The notes beneath the pieces are model-generated. The model saw nothing but the letters and a program-made list of their open reading frames with translations. It made no database searches and had not been told where the DNA came from. 64,000 nucleotides of DNA from Azospirillum lipoferum (GTDB lineage: Bacteria > Pseudomonadota > Alphaproteobacteria > Azospirillales > Azospirillaceae): NCBI RefSeq assembly GCF_024170005.1, contig NZ_JALJXJ010000018.1:62001-126000 (forward strand), in the 5' to 3' direction. The position numbers were made by a program, and so were the translations under genes. Shown one piece after another: positions 24,596-33,054 of the stretch. The number at the start of each line of letters is the position of its first letter. Positions within the stretch are counted from its first letter, which is position 1.

Positions 24596-25470
24596 CGCGC
24601 CAGCGCCCTTCCGCCGCCGAACAGGCCCGAAGGCGAGACGAACAGCACGACCAGGAACAGGACCATTCCCGCCAACTCCTGAAGCGAGGCCGACAGGTAG
24701 GTGACCGTCAGCGATTCGATGACGCCGATCATGACGGCGCCGACCAGCACGCCGGGGATCGACCCCATCCCGGCCAGCACGGTGATGATGAAGGCCTTGA
24801 CCGTCAGCACATGGCCCAAGGCCGGGAAGACGGTCTTGCCGGTATAGATGGCGAAGCCGGCGAAAGTGGCGAGCAGGGCGGCGGTCAGGAAGGACAGGAT
24901 CTCGATCCTGCGCGGATTGACGCCCATCAGCGTTGCGGCAGCCCGGTTCGACGACAGCGCCCGCACCGCGCGCCCCTGCCAGGAATGGTTCAGCCACCAC
25001 CAGACACCGGCCATCAGCACCAGCCCGCCGACGAAGGACGCGACCTCCGCATTCATCGCGAACAGGGTATCGGCGACGACCATCGAATCCTGGAACCAGG
25101 GGTCGGAGGTGGAATGGATGTCGGCCTTCCAGATCGACAGGATGGCGTTGGTCAGGATGATGCCGAGCCCGAAGGTGAGGATCAGCGAATTGATCTCGCG
25201 GTCCTGATGGATGCGGCTGAGCAGCGCATAGACGATGGCCGACGCCGCCCCGACGATCACCAGCGCCACCGGGATCGCCATCACCGGATTGACGCCATAG
25301 GTGGTTTCCGCCGCATAGGCGACATAGGCGGCCAGCAGCACCAGCTCGCCATGGGCGAGGTTGATGACCCGCATGGTCCCGAACACCAGCGCCAACCCGA
25401 CCGCCACGGTCGCGTAATAGCCGCCGGCGAGCAGGCCCGAGAACAGGGCCTGGAGCGTCAGTTCGAACAT
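24592..25470 (-). CDS. livH: ABC transporter permease LivH
   Basis: Inner-membrane permease of 292 residues. It starts MFELTLQALFSGLLAGGYYA and has the LivH signatures GLALVFGTMRVINLAHGELV, the coupling-loop segment RAVRALSSNRAAATLMGVN and VLAGMGSIPGVLVGAVMIGV. It starts seven bases after the binding-protein gene and overlaps livM by four bases. It forms the heterodimeric channel with LivM. Confidence 0.95.
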   Translation of the reverse strand: MFELTLQALFSGLLAGGYYATVAVGLALVFGTMRVINLAHGELVLLAAYVAYAAETTYGVNPVMAIPVALVIVGAASAIVYALLSRIHQDREINSLILTFGLGIILTNAILSIWKADIHSTSDPWFQDSMVVADTLFAMNAEVASFVGGLVLMAGVWWWLNHSWQGRAVRALSSNRAAATLMGVNPRRIEILSFLTAALLATFAGFAIYTGKTVFPALGHVLTVKAFIITVLAGMGSIPGVLVGAVMIGVIESLTVTYLSASLQELAGMVLFLVVLFVSPSGLFGGGRALAR

Positions 25471-25477
25471 GGTTTGC

Positions 25478-26656
25478 TCACCACGGCACTGCCGGGAAAT
25501 TCATCTTTCCGTTGGCGGCGTCCTGCGGCCAGACCAGGACCACCTTGCCGCCCTGGTGCTGGCCCATGCGGTGGGTGAAGTTCAGATTGTCGCCGTTCTT
25601 GTCGAAGGTGACGCGGCCGATCAGGGTGTTGGCGTCGGTCTTGCGCAGTTCGTCGGGCAGGCCGCCCTTGGACAGTGTGCCTGCCTCGTCGGCACGGACC
25701 ACGGCGTCGATCAGCAGGCGGGTCTGGACATAGCCGAACTGGCCCAGATAGTCGGGGTCCTTGTTGAACAGCTTCTTGTAGGTGGCAGCGAACTCCACCG
25801 CCTCCGGATGGGTGAATTCCACCGGGTAGGGCAGCATGGAGGTGCCGTAGACAGTCTCCATCAGGTCGGGAAATTCCTTGGCCATCTGCGCGGTGGCGAG
25901 CGACCAGACGCCGACCATCGCCTTGACTTGCGGCTTCAGCACCTTGGCGGCGCGCAGGATGCCGACATAGTCGTTCTCGTAGCCGACCATGGCGATGGCG
26001 TCGGGACGGTCCTGAAGCTTGACCTTGTTCATCAGCGGCTTGAAGTCGCTGGTAGAGCCGTCGAACTCGTGCATGCCGACCGTGACGCCCTTGGCGGTCA
26101 GCGCGCCGTTGACCTGTTTGGCGAGGCTGCTGGTGGCGTCCTTGTTCAGATAGACGATGGAGACCTTCCTGGCGCCCATGTCCTGCAACAGGCCGATCAT
26201 GGCCAGCGCGTAGCCGTCGGTGTTGTTGATGCGGAAGAAGGTGGGATAGCCGCGCTGGGTCAGTTCGGGCGAGACGCCGCCGGAGGTGATGTAGACCAAC
26301 CCGGCTTTCTGCGCCGCTTCCGATGCCGGGCCGATGATGTTGGAGCCATAGCCGCCGGTGATCGCCACCACCCCATCACCGGCCAGCTTCTCCACCGCCG
26401 CCACCCCCTTGGCCGGGGAGGTCTCGTCGTCGATGGTCTGGACCTTGAAGCTGTGCTTGCCGGCATAGCTCCTGTTTGCCATTTCGACGGCGACCGAAAT
26501 GCCCTCATGCATGCCCTGGCCGACACGGGCGAGGCTGCCGGTCAGCGGCAGTTCGGAACCCAGCAGGAAGTCCTTGGCCTGCGCCGCTCCGGCGCCGAGC
26601 GCCACCGACAGGGCAAGGGTCGAGACGGTTACGAGATTGGCAAGCATCCGCTTCAT
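25478..26656 (-). CDS. Periplasmic substrate-binding protein of the Liv-type ABC transporter
   Basis: Type-I periplasmic binding protein of 392 residues. The signal peptide MKRMLANLVTVSTLALSVAL...AQA is cleaved near residue 27. The mature start LGSELPLTGSLARVGQGMHE and the ITGGYGSNIIGPASEAAQKAGL segment are typical of the LivK/AmiC/organic-acid group. It is encoded between the acyl-CoA ligase and livH genes. The neighbours suggest an aromatic, alicyclic or branched carboxylic acid as ligand rather than an amino acid, as for coumarate or hydroxybenzoate transporters. The actual ligand cannot be read from sequence. Confidence 0.9.
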   Translation of the reverse strand: MKRMLANLVTVSTLALSVALGAGAAQAKDFLLGSELPLTGSLARVGQGMHEGISVAVEMANRSYAGKHSFKVQTIDDETSPAKGVAAVEKLAGDGVVAITGGYGSNIIGPASEAAQKAGLVYITSGGVSPELTQRGYPTFFRINNTDGYALAMIGLLQDMGARKVSIVYLNKDATSSLAKQVNGALTAKGVTVGMHEFDGSTSDFKPLMNKVKLQDRPDAIAMVGYENDYVGILRAAKVLKPQVKAMVGVWSLATAQMAKEFPDLMETVYGTSMLPYPVEFTHPEAVEFAATYKKLFNKDPDYLGQFGYVQTRLLIDAVVRADEAGTLSKGGLPDELRKTDANTLIGRVTFDKNGDNLNFTHRMGQHQGGKVVLVWPQDAANGKMNFPAVPW

Positions 26657-26693
26657 GGTCCTGTTGTCCTCCCACGGGCTTATTGTTTTGGAA

Positions 26694-28262
26694 TCAGGCG
26701 GCCATCACCTCGGCGGCGAGCGCCCGGAGGCCGCTTTTCAGCAGCTTGCCGGTCGGGCTGGCCGGCAAGGCGTCCATGGCGACGATGCGCGACGGGCGCT
26801 TGTAGGGGGCGAGCCGTTCGGCGGCCCAGGCTTTCAGTTCCTCCTCGCTAGCGCTGCGGCCGGGGATGAACTGGACGAAGGCCACCACCTCCTCGTTGCC
26901 GGCAACGGCATGGCCGACGACCGCAGCCAGCGTCACCGCCGGATGGCTGGTCAGCACGCCCTCCACCTCCTCCGGATAGACGTTGAAGCCGGAGCGGATG
27001 ACGATCTCGCGGATGCGGCCGACCACGGCGACGCAGCCGTCCGGCTCCAGCCGGGCGACGTCGCCGGTCTTCAGCCAGCCGTCGTCGGTGATGACCTGGG
27101 CGGTCAGCGCCGGCTCGCGGTAATAGCCGAGCATGACGTTGGGGGCGCGAACCCACAGCTCGCCCGGCTCGCCATCGGCCACGTCCTGGCCGGTGACATG
27201 GTCGACGAAACGCATCTCCACCAGCGGCAGGGCTGGGCCGATGGAGGTGTCTCTGCGCGGCGCGTCTAGCCGGGTCTGCGTCACCGTCGGCGAGCATTCG
27301 GTCAGACCGTAGCCGTTGTGCAGCGGCAGGCCGGAAACCCGCTCCACTGCCAGCTTGAGGTCGAGGTCCAGCACCGAGCCGCCCGACGACAGGTAGCGCA
27401 GGGCTGGTGCCGCCAGGGTGCGGCCGGTGACGGTGGCGTGCTCCACCAGCTTGGCGTACATGGCTGGAACACCCTGGAACACGGTCACCCCATCCTGTTC
27501 CAGGGCCTGCCAGACCGCGGCGGGGGCGAAGCGGGGCACCGTGTGCAGGCAACCGCCGGCGTAGAGGGTGCCGAGGCAGGTGGAGGCGAGCCCGAAGACA
27601 TGGCTGACCGGCAGCACGCCATAGGTGCGGTCGCTGGGGCCGAGACCGCGCATCCAGCCCGACACCGAGGCGACGAACAGCAGGCCGCGGTGCGACAGCA
27701 TTACGCCCTTGGGCTTGCCGGTGGTGCCGGAGGTGTAGATCAGCGCGCCAACCTGCCGCCGGTTGCCGGCATGGACCGGCTCCGGTTCGGCGTCCAGCAG
27801 CGGACCGACCGCCATCGGCGGCAGATCCGGGTCGCCGAGCGGCTGGGCGCCGTGACGGGCGGCATGGGCCGTGGCGTCGGGGGATACCGAATCGGTATAG
27901 AACACCCGGCGCGGCTGGCAATGGTCGCGGATGGTGTCGATCTCGCGGTCGGAAAGGCGGGCGTTGACGATGACGGGCCACGCATCGCGCTCGCTCGCCG
28001 CCAGGATCAGGGTGACGGCGGCGAGGCCGTTTTCGCAGACGATCATCACCCGGTCGCCGCCGACCACCCCCAGCCGTGTCAGCTGCGCGGCGGCGCTGCC
28101 GACCGCCTGGGCCAGTCGGCGGTAGCTCCAGTCCTGCACCCCGTCGAACAGGGCGGGGGCGTCCGGCGTCCGGTCCGCCCAGGCGAGTGCGGCGTGGCTG
28201 ATGCGTGGCGGCAGCGCCGCCACCATCGCGGCGAAGTCGGGTACCGGCCGCCCCACCGTCAT
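26694..28262 (-). CDS. Acyl-CoA ligase (AMP-forming)
   Basis: ANL-superfamily enzyme of 522 residues that activates a carboxylic acid to its CoA thioester with ATP. It has the P-loop-like motif YTSGTTGKPKGVMLSH (about 183-198), A5 motif NGYGLTECSPTVTQ, ATP-binding GWLKTGDVARLEPDG, hinge RIREIVIRSGFNVYPEEVE and the catalytic Lys in PASPTGKLLKSGLR near the C terminus. All core motifs are intact. It overlaps the acyl-CoA dehydrogenase by four bases and precedes the transporter genes, so it probably activates the imported acid. Confidence 0.93.
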   Translation of the reverse strand: MTVGRPVPDFAAMVAALPPRISHAALAWADRTPDAPALFDGVQDWSYRRLAQAVGSAAAQLTRLGVVGGDRVMIVCENGLAAVTLILAASERDAWPVIVNARLSDREIDTIRDHCQPRRVFYTDSVSPDATAHAARHGAQPLGDPDLPPMAVGPLLDAEPEPVHAGNRRQVGALIYTSGTTGKPKGVMLSHRGLLFVASVSGWMRGLGPSDRTYGVLPVSHVFGLASTCLGTLYAGGCLHTVPRFAPAAVWQALEQDGVTVFQGVPAMYAKLVEHATVTGRTLAAPALRYLSSGGSVLDLDLKLAVERVSGLPLHNGYGLTECSPTVTQTRLDAPRRDTSIGPALPLVEMRFVDHVTGQDVADGEPGELWVRAPNVMLGYYREPALTAQVITDDGWLKTGDVARLEPDGCVAVVGRIREIVIRSGFNVYPEEVEGVLTSHPAVTLAAVVGHAVAGNEEVVAFVQFIPGRSASEEELKAWAAERLAPYKRPSRIVAMDALPASPTGKLLKSGLRALAAEVMAA

Positions 28263-29410
28263 GCCGCCTCCCGGATCATGTTGCGGGCGATGACGAGCTG
28301 CTGGATCTGGGTGGTGCCCTCATAGATGCGGAACAGGCGGACGTCGCGGTAGAAACGCTCGATCCCGTAATCGGCGATGTAGCCGGCGCCGCCATGGATC
28401 TGCACCGCGCGGTCGGCGACACGGCCGACCATCTCGGTCGAGAACATCTTGCAGCAGGCGGCATCGGTGTTGACGTTCTGCCCGGCGTCGCGGTGGCGCG
28501 CGGTCTCCAGCACCATGCAGCGGGCGGCATAGGCTTCCGCCCGGCTGTCGGCCAGCATCGCCTGGATCAGCTGGAATTCGGCGAGCGGCTGGCCGAACTG
28601 CTTGCGCTCCATGGCGTAGGACAGGCTGTCGCGGATCAGCCGCTCCGCCAGACCGACGCAGACGGCGCCGATGTGCAGGCGGCCGCGGTCGAGAACCTTC
28701 ATGGCGGTCTTGAAGCCCTGCCCTTCCTTGCCGCCCAGGATGGCGCTGGCCGGAACACGGCAATCCTCGAAGATCACGTCGCAGGTGTGGGCGCCCTTCT
28801 GGCCCATCTTCCTGTCGATGGGACCGAGCGACAGGCCGGGCGTCCCGGCTTCCACCAGGAAGGCCGACACGCCGCGGGCGTCGCGGCTGTCCAGGTCGGT
28901 GCGGGCGAAGACGGTGAAGAGACCGGCCTGCGGCGCGTTGGTGATGTAGCGCTTGGTGCCGTTCAGGATGAAATGGTCGCCGTCGCGCCGGGCGCTGGTG
29001 CGGAGCGAGCCGGCGTCCGACCCGGATTCCGGTTCGGTCAGGGCGAAGGCGCCGACGATCTCGCCGGCGGCCAGACGCGGAAGGTAGCGCTGCTTCTGCT
29101 CATCGGTCCCGTCGATGACGATGCCCTGGGAGCCGATGCCGTTGTTGGTGCCGATCAGCGAACGGAAGGCTGGAGAGGTCTGGCCCAGTTGGAAGGCCAC
29201 CTGTACCTCGTCCGTCATCGACAGGCCGAGCCCGCCATACTCCTCCGGGATCGACAGGCCGAACAGGCCCATTTCGCGCATCGCGGCGATCACCTCGGCC
29301 GGGATGGCGTCGTCCTCCGCCACCTTGTGTTCCAGCGGGACCAGCTTTTCGCGGACGAAGCGCCCCAGTGTGTCCAGCAGTTGATCCAAAACATCCTTGT
29401 CCAAGGCCAT
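28259..29410 (-). CDS. Acyl-CoA dehydrogenase
   Basis: FAD-dependent enzyme of 383 residues catalysing alpha,beta-dehydrogenation of an acyl-CoA. Motifs are FALTEPESGSDAGSL (about 124-138, flavin/substrate binding), RKQFGQPLAEFQLIQAMLAD, and the C-terminal YEGTTQIQQLVIARNMI containing the catalytic Glu. The start is the ATG ending at 29410 with GGAGAG about eight bases upstream; an earlier in-frame start lacks a ribosome site. It is the first gene of the operon, so it reads from the control region at about 29411-29530. Confidence 0.93.
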   Translation of the reverse strand: MALDKDVLDQLLDTLGRFVREKLVPLEHKVAEDDAIPAEVIAAMREMGLFGLSIPEEYGGLGLSMTDEVQVAFQLGQTSPAFRSLIGTNNGIGSQGIVIDGTDEQKQRYLPRLAAGEIVGAFALTEPESGSDAGSLRTSARRDGDHFILNGTKRYITNAPQAGLFTVFARTDLDSRDARGVSAFLVEAGTPGLSLGPIDRKMGQKGAHTCDVIFEDCRVPASAILGGKEGQGFKTAMKVLDRGRLHIGAVCVGLAERLIRDSLSYAMERKQFGQPLAEFQLIQAMLADSRAEAYAARCMVLETARHRDAGQNVNTDAACCKMFSTEMVGRVADRAVQIHGGAGYIADYGIERFYRDVRLFRIYEGTTQIQQLVIARNMIREAA

Positions 29411-29502
29411 GCGTGCTCTCCGTCCGGGGAGAATGATTTCAATGGAAACCAAGCATCAAGGGGAGATCGAGGGGCGCCGCCTCATCTGTTCGTTGGCCAC
29501 GC

Positions 29503-29526
29503 TGACAGATGCAGGAAAACCTGTCA
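29503..29526 (-). promoter_or_regulatory. Candidate operator overlapping the -35 of the acyl-CoA/ABC operon
   Basis: TGACAG and CTGTCA arms are separated by 12 bases in the 273-bp gap between the divergent acyl-CoA dehydrogenase and GST genes. On the minus strand the same stretch holds TTGACA, a good -35 element. A TetR- or GntR-type repressor of fatty or aromatic acid pathways could bind here, but no regulator gene is adjacent. Confidence 0.35.
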
Positions 29527-29683
29527 ACAAAATGAAATTGAATTTCTCTAAACGGAATAAGCATGAGGGTTTGGGGGTCTGCCGCGCGTCTGCGCGGGCT
29601 TGCCAGCCGGAGCGAAGCGGTTAACCTTTTTCCCGAAATCACGGCCTGGACCATCAGGCCGATAAATCGTAGGAGGGTTTGGG

Positions 29684-30391
29684 ATGATCGACCTCTATTT
29701 CTGGCCGACGCCGAACGGCCACAAGATCACGATCTTTCTGGAAGAAGCCGGGCTGGACTACAGCTTCAAGCCGGTGAACATCGGCACCGGCGACCAGTTC
29801 AAGCCGGAATTCCTCGCCTTCTCGCCCAACAACCGCATGCCGGCGATCATCGACAACGCCCCGGCCGATGGCGGCGAGCCGATCAGCGTCTTCGAATCAG
29901 GCGCCATCCTGGTCTATCTGGCCGAGAAGACCGGCAAGTTCCTGCCCGGCGACGTGCGAGGCCGCAAGACGGTTCTCGAATGGCTGTTCTGGCAGGTCGG
30001 CGGCCTCGGCCCGATGGCCGGCCAGAACCATCACTTCGTGCAGTACGCGCCGGAACGCATCCCCTACGCCATGGACCGTTACGTCAAGGAGACCGGGCGT
30101 CTCTATGGCGTGATGGACAAGCGCCTTGCCGACAACGAGTTCCTGGGCGGGTCCGAACTGTCCATCGCCGATATGGCGAGCTACCCGTGGATTGTCCCGC
30201 ATGAACGCCAGCAGCAGGATCTGAACAACTTCCCCAACCTGCAGCGCTGGTTCACCGCGATCAAGGAACGTCCGGCGGTGGTGCGCGCCTATGAAAAGGG
30301 GCAGGCGATCAATCCCAACCGCACGCCGACGGTGAATGAGGAAAGCAAGAAGATCCTGTTCGGCCAGTCGGCGGATACGGTGAAGCGCTGA
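29684..30391 (+). CDS. Glutathione S-transferase family protein (YfcG/YghU-like)
   Basis: Cytoplasmic GST-fold protein of 235 residues. The thioredoxin-like N domain (about 1-85) starts MIDLYFWPTPNGHKITIFLE. It has the TPNG active-site loop of Nu-class GSTs with disulfide-reductase activity, FSPNNRMPAI with the cis-Pro, and the glutathione-binding FESGAILVYLAEKTGKFLP. The helical C domain holds the N-capping box LSIADMASYPWI. A GGAGGG ribosome site precedes the ATG. It is divergent from the acyl-CoA operon and otherwise unlinked. Confidence 0.9.
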   Translation: MIDLYFWPTPNGHKITIFLEEAGLDYSFKPVNIGTGDQFKPEFLAFSPNNRMPAIIDNAPADGGEPISVFESGAILVYLAEKTGKFLPGDVRGRKTVLEWLFWQVGGLGPMAGQNHHFVQYAPERIPYAMDRYVKETGRLYGVMDKRLADNEFLGGSELSIADMASYPWIVPHERQQQDLNNFPNLQRWFTAIKERPAVVRAYEKGQAINPNRTPTVNEESKKILFGQSADTVKR

Positions 30392-30409
30392 GGATTGATT
30401 CGCGCTTCT

Positions 30410-30432
30410 CCCTCTCCCCCCTGGGGAGAGGG
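30410..30432 (+). repeat. GC-rich intergenic hairpin (REP-like)
   Basis: CCCTCTCCCC (30410-30419) pairs with GGGGAGAGGG (30423-30432) across three bases, just after the GST stop, and is followed by another purine-rich GGGGGAGAGGGG tract. There is no T run, so it may be a REP-type element or a processing/termination hairpin. No second copy was seen in the window. Confidence 0.5.
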
Positions 30433-30594
30433 TCGGGGGAGAGGGGATGGAGAGCAACTTCGTATAGCACCCCTCCCCTTCGCGGCATCCGTTCGCGCCG
30501 CACAGACATTCGGGGCTCCCCGGCGTAGACGGGACCGTTCGTCTGACCAGCGTGTTGTTTTCGGTAGAGAATATCTTCCGGAGACGCCGCGCCG

Positions 30595-31836
30595 ATGAGT
30601 ATCTGGCCCCGCACCGACTCCGCCCCCCCGGACTCCGACGGCACCCTCCCGCAGAGGGCGACCGGTCCCGTCCCCCCAACCGAGATCCGGATCGCTCTGC
30701 ACCCCCTGCCGTCCATACCGGAACTGGCGCGGGCATGGACGGAGCTGGAAGGCCGTTCCGACTCTTCCTTCTTCCTGTCCTGGAGTTGGATCGGCCCTTG
30801 GCTGGCGCAGATGCCGGACGGGATCGAACCGCAATTGCTGGTCGCCTTTCAAGGGGATGAACTGGTCGGGCTGGCCGTGCTCTGCCCGCGCCTGCGGCGG
30901 CGGTTCGGGCTGCTGTCCAGCCGTTGCTGGATGCTGCACGAAACCGGCGACCGCAGCTATGACCGGCTGTTCATGGAATATAACGGCATCCTTGCCGACC
31001 GCCGCATCGCCGACGAGGTGACGGATACGATGCTGTACTGGCTGGACGAGCGGCTGACCGCCAACGACGAGCTGGTTTTGGGTGGCCTGACCCCGGCGGC
31101 GGAGCGGGCGGCCCGACGGGTGGCGGCGCGGACCGGGCATACGTTGCAATTGCGCATCGCCGATTCCGCCCAATGGGTGGATCTGGGCATCGTACGGGCG
31201 GCGGGAGGCGATTTCCGCGGCGGGCTCGGCCGCAACACGCGGGCGGCGGTGAATCGGAGCGAGCGGCTATACCGGGCGCGGGGTGCTTTGGAACACCGCG
31301 TCGCCACCAATGTGGACGAGGCGCTGGAGTTTTTCGCCGGGCTGGAGGTGCTGCATCAGGCCGGCTGGCAGGCGCGCGGGCAGGGCGGCGCCTTCGCCAA
31401 CGCCGCCTTCCGCCCCTTCCATCAAAGGCTGATCGCCGAAGGGATACCGCGTGGTGCCGTGCGGCTGAGCCGGATCAGCGCCGGCGGGCAGGCCATCGGC
31501 TATCTCTACAACTTCATCCACCGCAACCGGGTGCTGAACTATCAGGGCGGTTTCGCCTTCGAGGCGGACAACCGGCTGAAACCGGGACTGCTGAGCCATG
31601 TGCTGGCGATCGAGGACGCGCTCGCCCGCGGCGAGGACTGCTACGACTTCATGTCGACGCCGGCCGGGCACAAGCCGCTGCTCTCCAACGCCGAACAGCC
31701 GATGAACTGGCTGACGCTCGGTCCCGACCGCTTCAGCCGGCGGATGGAGGCCCATTGCCGCCGGGCGCGCGGGCTGATGGCCGATGCGGTCAAGCGGTCG
31801 CTGCGCGGCTGGATCGCGCCGGCCAAGGGAATCTGA
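30595..31836 (+). CDS. GNAT-fold acyltransferase of the CelD/BcsL type
   Basis: Cytoplasmic 413-residue protein with a C-terminal acetyltransferase fold (PF13480-like, about residues 170-340). It includes DFRGGLGRNTRAAVNRSER, a LHQAGWQARG helix, VRLSRISAGGQAIGYLYNF with the central GNAT strand, and LKPGLLSHVLAIEDALARG followed by YDFMSTPAGHK. Proteins of this type transfer acyl or aminoacyl groups in polysaccharide or peptide pathways. It heads a three-gene run with an ATP-grasp ligase 17 bp downstream and a phosphoesterase. Substrate unknown. Confidence 0.8.
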   Translation: MSIWPRTDSAPPDSDGTLPQRATGPVPPTEIRIALHPLPSIPELARAWTELEGRSDSSFFLSWSWIGPWLAQMPDGIEPQLLVAFQGDELVGLAVLCPRLRRRFGLLSSRCWMLHETGDRSYDRLFMEYNGILADRRIADEVTDTMLYWLDERLTANDELVLGGLTPAAERAARRVAARTGHTLQLRIADSAQWVDLGIVRAAGGDFRGGLGRNTRAAVNRSERLYRARGALEHRVATNVDEALEFFAGLEVLHQAGWQARGQGGAFANAAFRPFHQRLIAEGIPRGAVRLSRISAGGQAIGYLYNFIHRNRVLNYQGGFAFEADNRLKPGLLSHVLAIEDALARGEDCYDFMSTPAGHKPLLSNAEQPMNWLTLGPDRFSRRMEAHCRRARGLMADAVKRSLRGWIAPAKGI

Positions 31837-31853
31837 ACGGGGGGGAAACGGCG

Positions 31854-33044
31854 ATGAAGACCAGGACGAAAGCCGGGCCGCTGGCCTGCGTGCTGGGCGA
31901 TATGGATCTGGTGCGCCCGCTCGGGCTGGCCGGCATCCGCTGTGCCGTGGTCGGGCCGCCGGGCGGGGCAACCGCCCATTCCCGCTTCACCGCACAGTTG
32001 ATCTCCTGGGAAGGCGGCAATGAAGGGACGCTTGTCGACCGCCTGCTGCGCTTCGGCGCCGCCCAGTCGCAAAAGCCGGTGCTCTATATGGAGGAGGACG
32101 CCCAACTCCTGATGGTGTCACGCAACCGCGACCGGCTGGCTTCGGTCTTCCGCCTTCCGCTGGCCGATGCCGATCTGGTGGAGACGCTGGTCGATAAGAG
32201 CCGCTTCCAGGCTCTGGCGGAACGGCTCGATCTCCCGGTTCCGCGCACCCGACGCCTTCGCCCCCTGCCCGGCAGCGAGGCGCCGGATCTGGATCTGCGC
32301 TATCCCCTGATCGTCAAGCCGCTGACCCGCCGCCCGCCCTGGGACGAGATCGAGGGGCTGGGCAAGGCGATCCGGCTGGACGGGCCGGAGGAGCTTCGCG
32401 CCCTGTGGCCGCGGCTGATCCCGGTCGGCATCGAGCTATTGGCGCAGGAACTGATCCCCGGTCCGGAGACACGGATTGAAAGCCACCATGTCTACATCGC
32501 CGCCGACGGGGGCGTGGCCGGGGAGTTCACCGGGCGCAAGATCCGCACCTACCCCGTCGATTACGGTCACAGCACGGCACTGACCATCACCGATATAGAC
32601 GGCAAGGGGGCGGACGTCGCGGCGCTGGGGCGAGAGATCGCGGCAAAAATCGGTCTGCGCGGGGTGGCCAAGTTCGACTTCAAGCGCGACCCGGACGGGC
32701 GGCTGCACCTGCTGGAGATCAACCCGCGCTTCAACCTGTGGCACCATCTGGGCGCCGTCGCCGGGGTGAACCTGCCGGCCATGGTGCAGGCGGACCTGAC
32801 CGGCCGCCCCCGCCCTGCCCCGTCCAAGGCGCGGCCCGGCGCCTGCTGGTGCCATATCAGCAAGGACCGGCTGGCGGCGCGGGAAAGCGGCGTGCCGACG
32901 GTGCGCTGGTTGGCCTGGGTCGCGCGTTGCGAGGCGAAGGCGATCACGCCCGACGATCCGATGCCCTTCCTGCGGCCGAAGCTGGACCGGCTGCTCGCCC
33001 TCATGCCCGGCGGGATGCGGCCCGCCCGCCTCGCCAAGCCCTGA
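31854..33044 (+). CDS. ATP-grasp family ligase
   Basis: A 396-residue protein with an N-terminal Rossmann-like pre-ATP domain (VLGDMDLVRPLGLAGIRCAV) and an ATP-grasp core. It contains the ATP-binding Lys in YPLIVKPLTRR, the second segment LLAQELIPG and the Mg-binding LHLLEINPRFNLWHHL. Such enzymes join a carboxylate to an amine or thiol through an acyl-phosphate. The start is the ATG at 31854 preceded by a GGGGGGAAA tract. It is sandwiched between the GNAT and phosphoesterase genes, with 17-bp and 10-bp gaps, so the three probably act together. The product is unknown. Confidence 0.85.
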   Translation: MKTRTKAGPLACVLGDMDLVRPLGLAGIRCAVVGPPGGATAHSRFTAQLISWEGGNEGTLVDRLLRFGAAQSQKPVLYMEEDAQLLMVSRNRDRLASVFRLPLADADLVETLVDKSRFQALAERLDLPVPRTRRLRPLPGSEAPDLDLRYPLIVKPLTRRPPWDEIEGLGKAIRLDGPEELRALWPRLIPVGIELLAQELIPGPETRIESHHVYIAADGGVAGEFTGRKIRTYPVDYGHSTALTITDIDGKGADVAALGREIAAKIGLRGVAKFDFKRDPDGRLHLLEINPRFNLWHHLGAVAGVNLPAMVQADLTGRPRPAPSKARPGACWCHISKDRLAARESGVPTVRWLAWVARCEAKAITPDDPMPFLRPKLDRLLALMPGGMRPARLAKP

Positions 33045-33054
33045 TCGCAGAACC

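Noticed and set aside
31173-31853. A long N-terminal extension of the ATP-grasp protein
   Set aside because: The extension lies wholly inside the GNAT gene in another frame and has shadow composition. The ATG at 31854 begins a normal pre-ATP domain.
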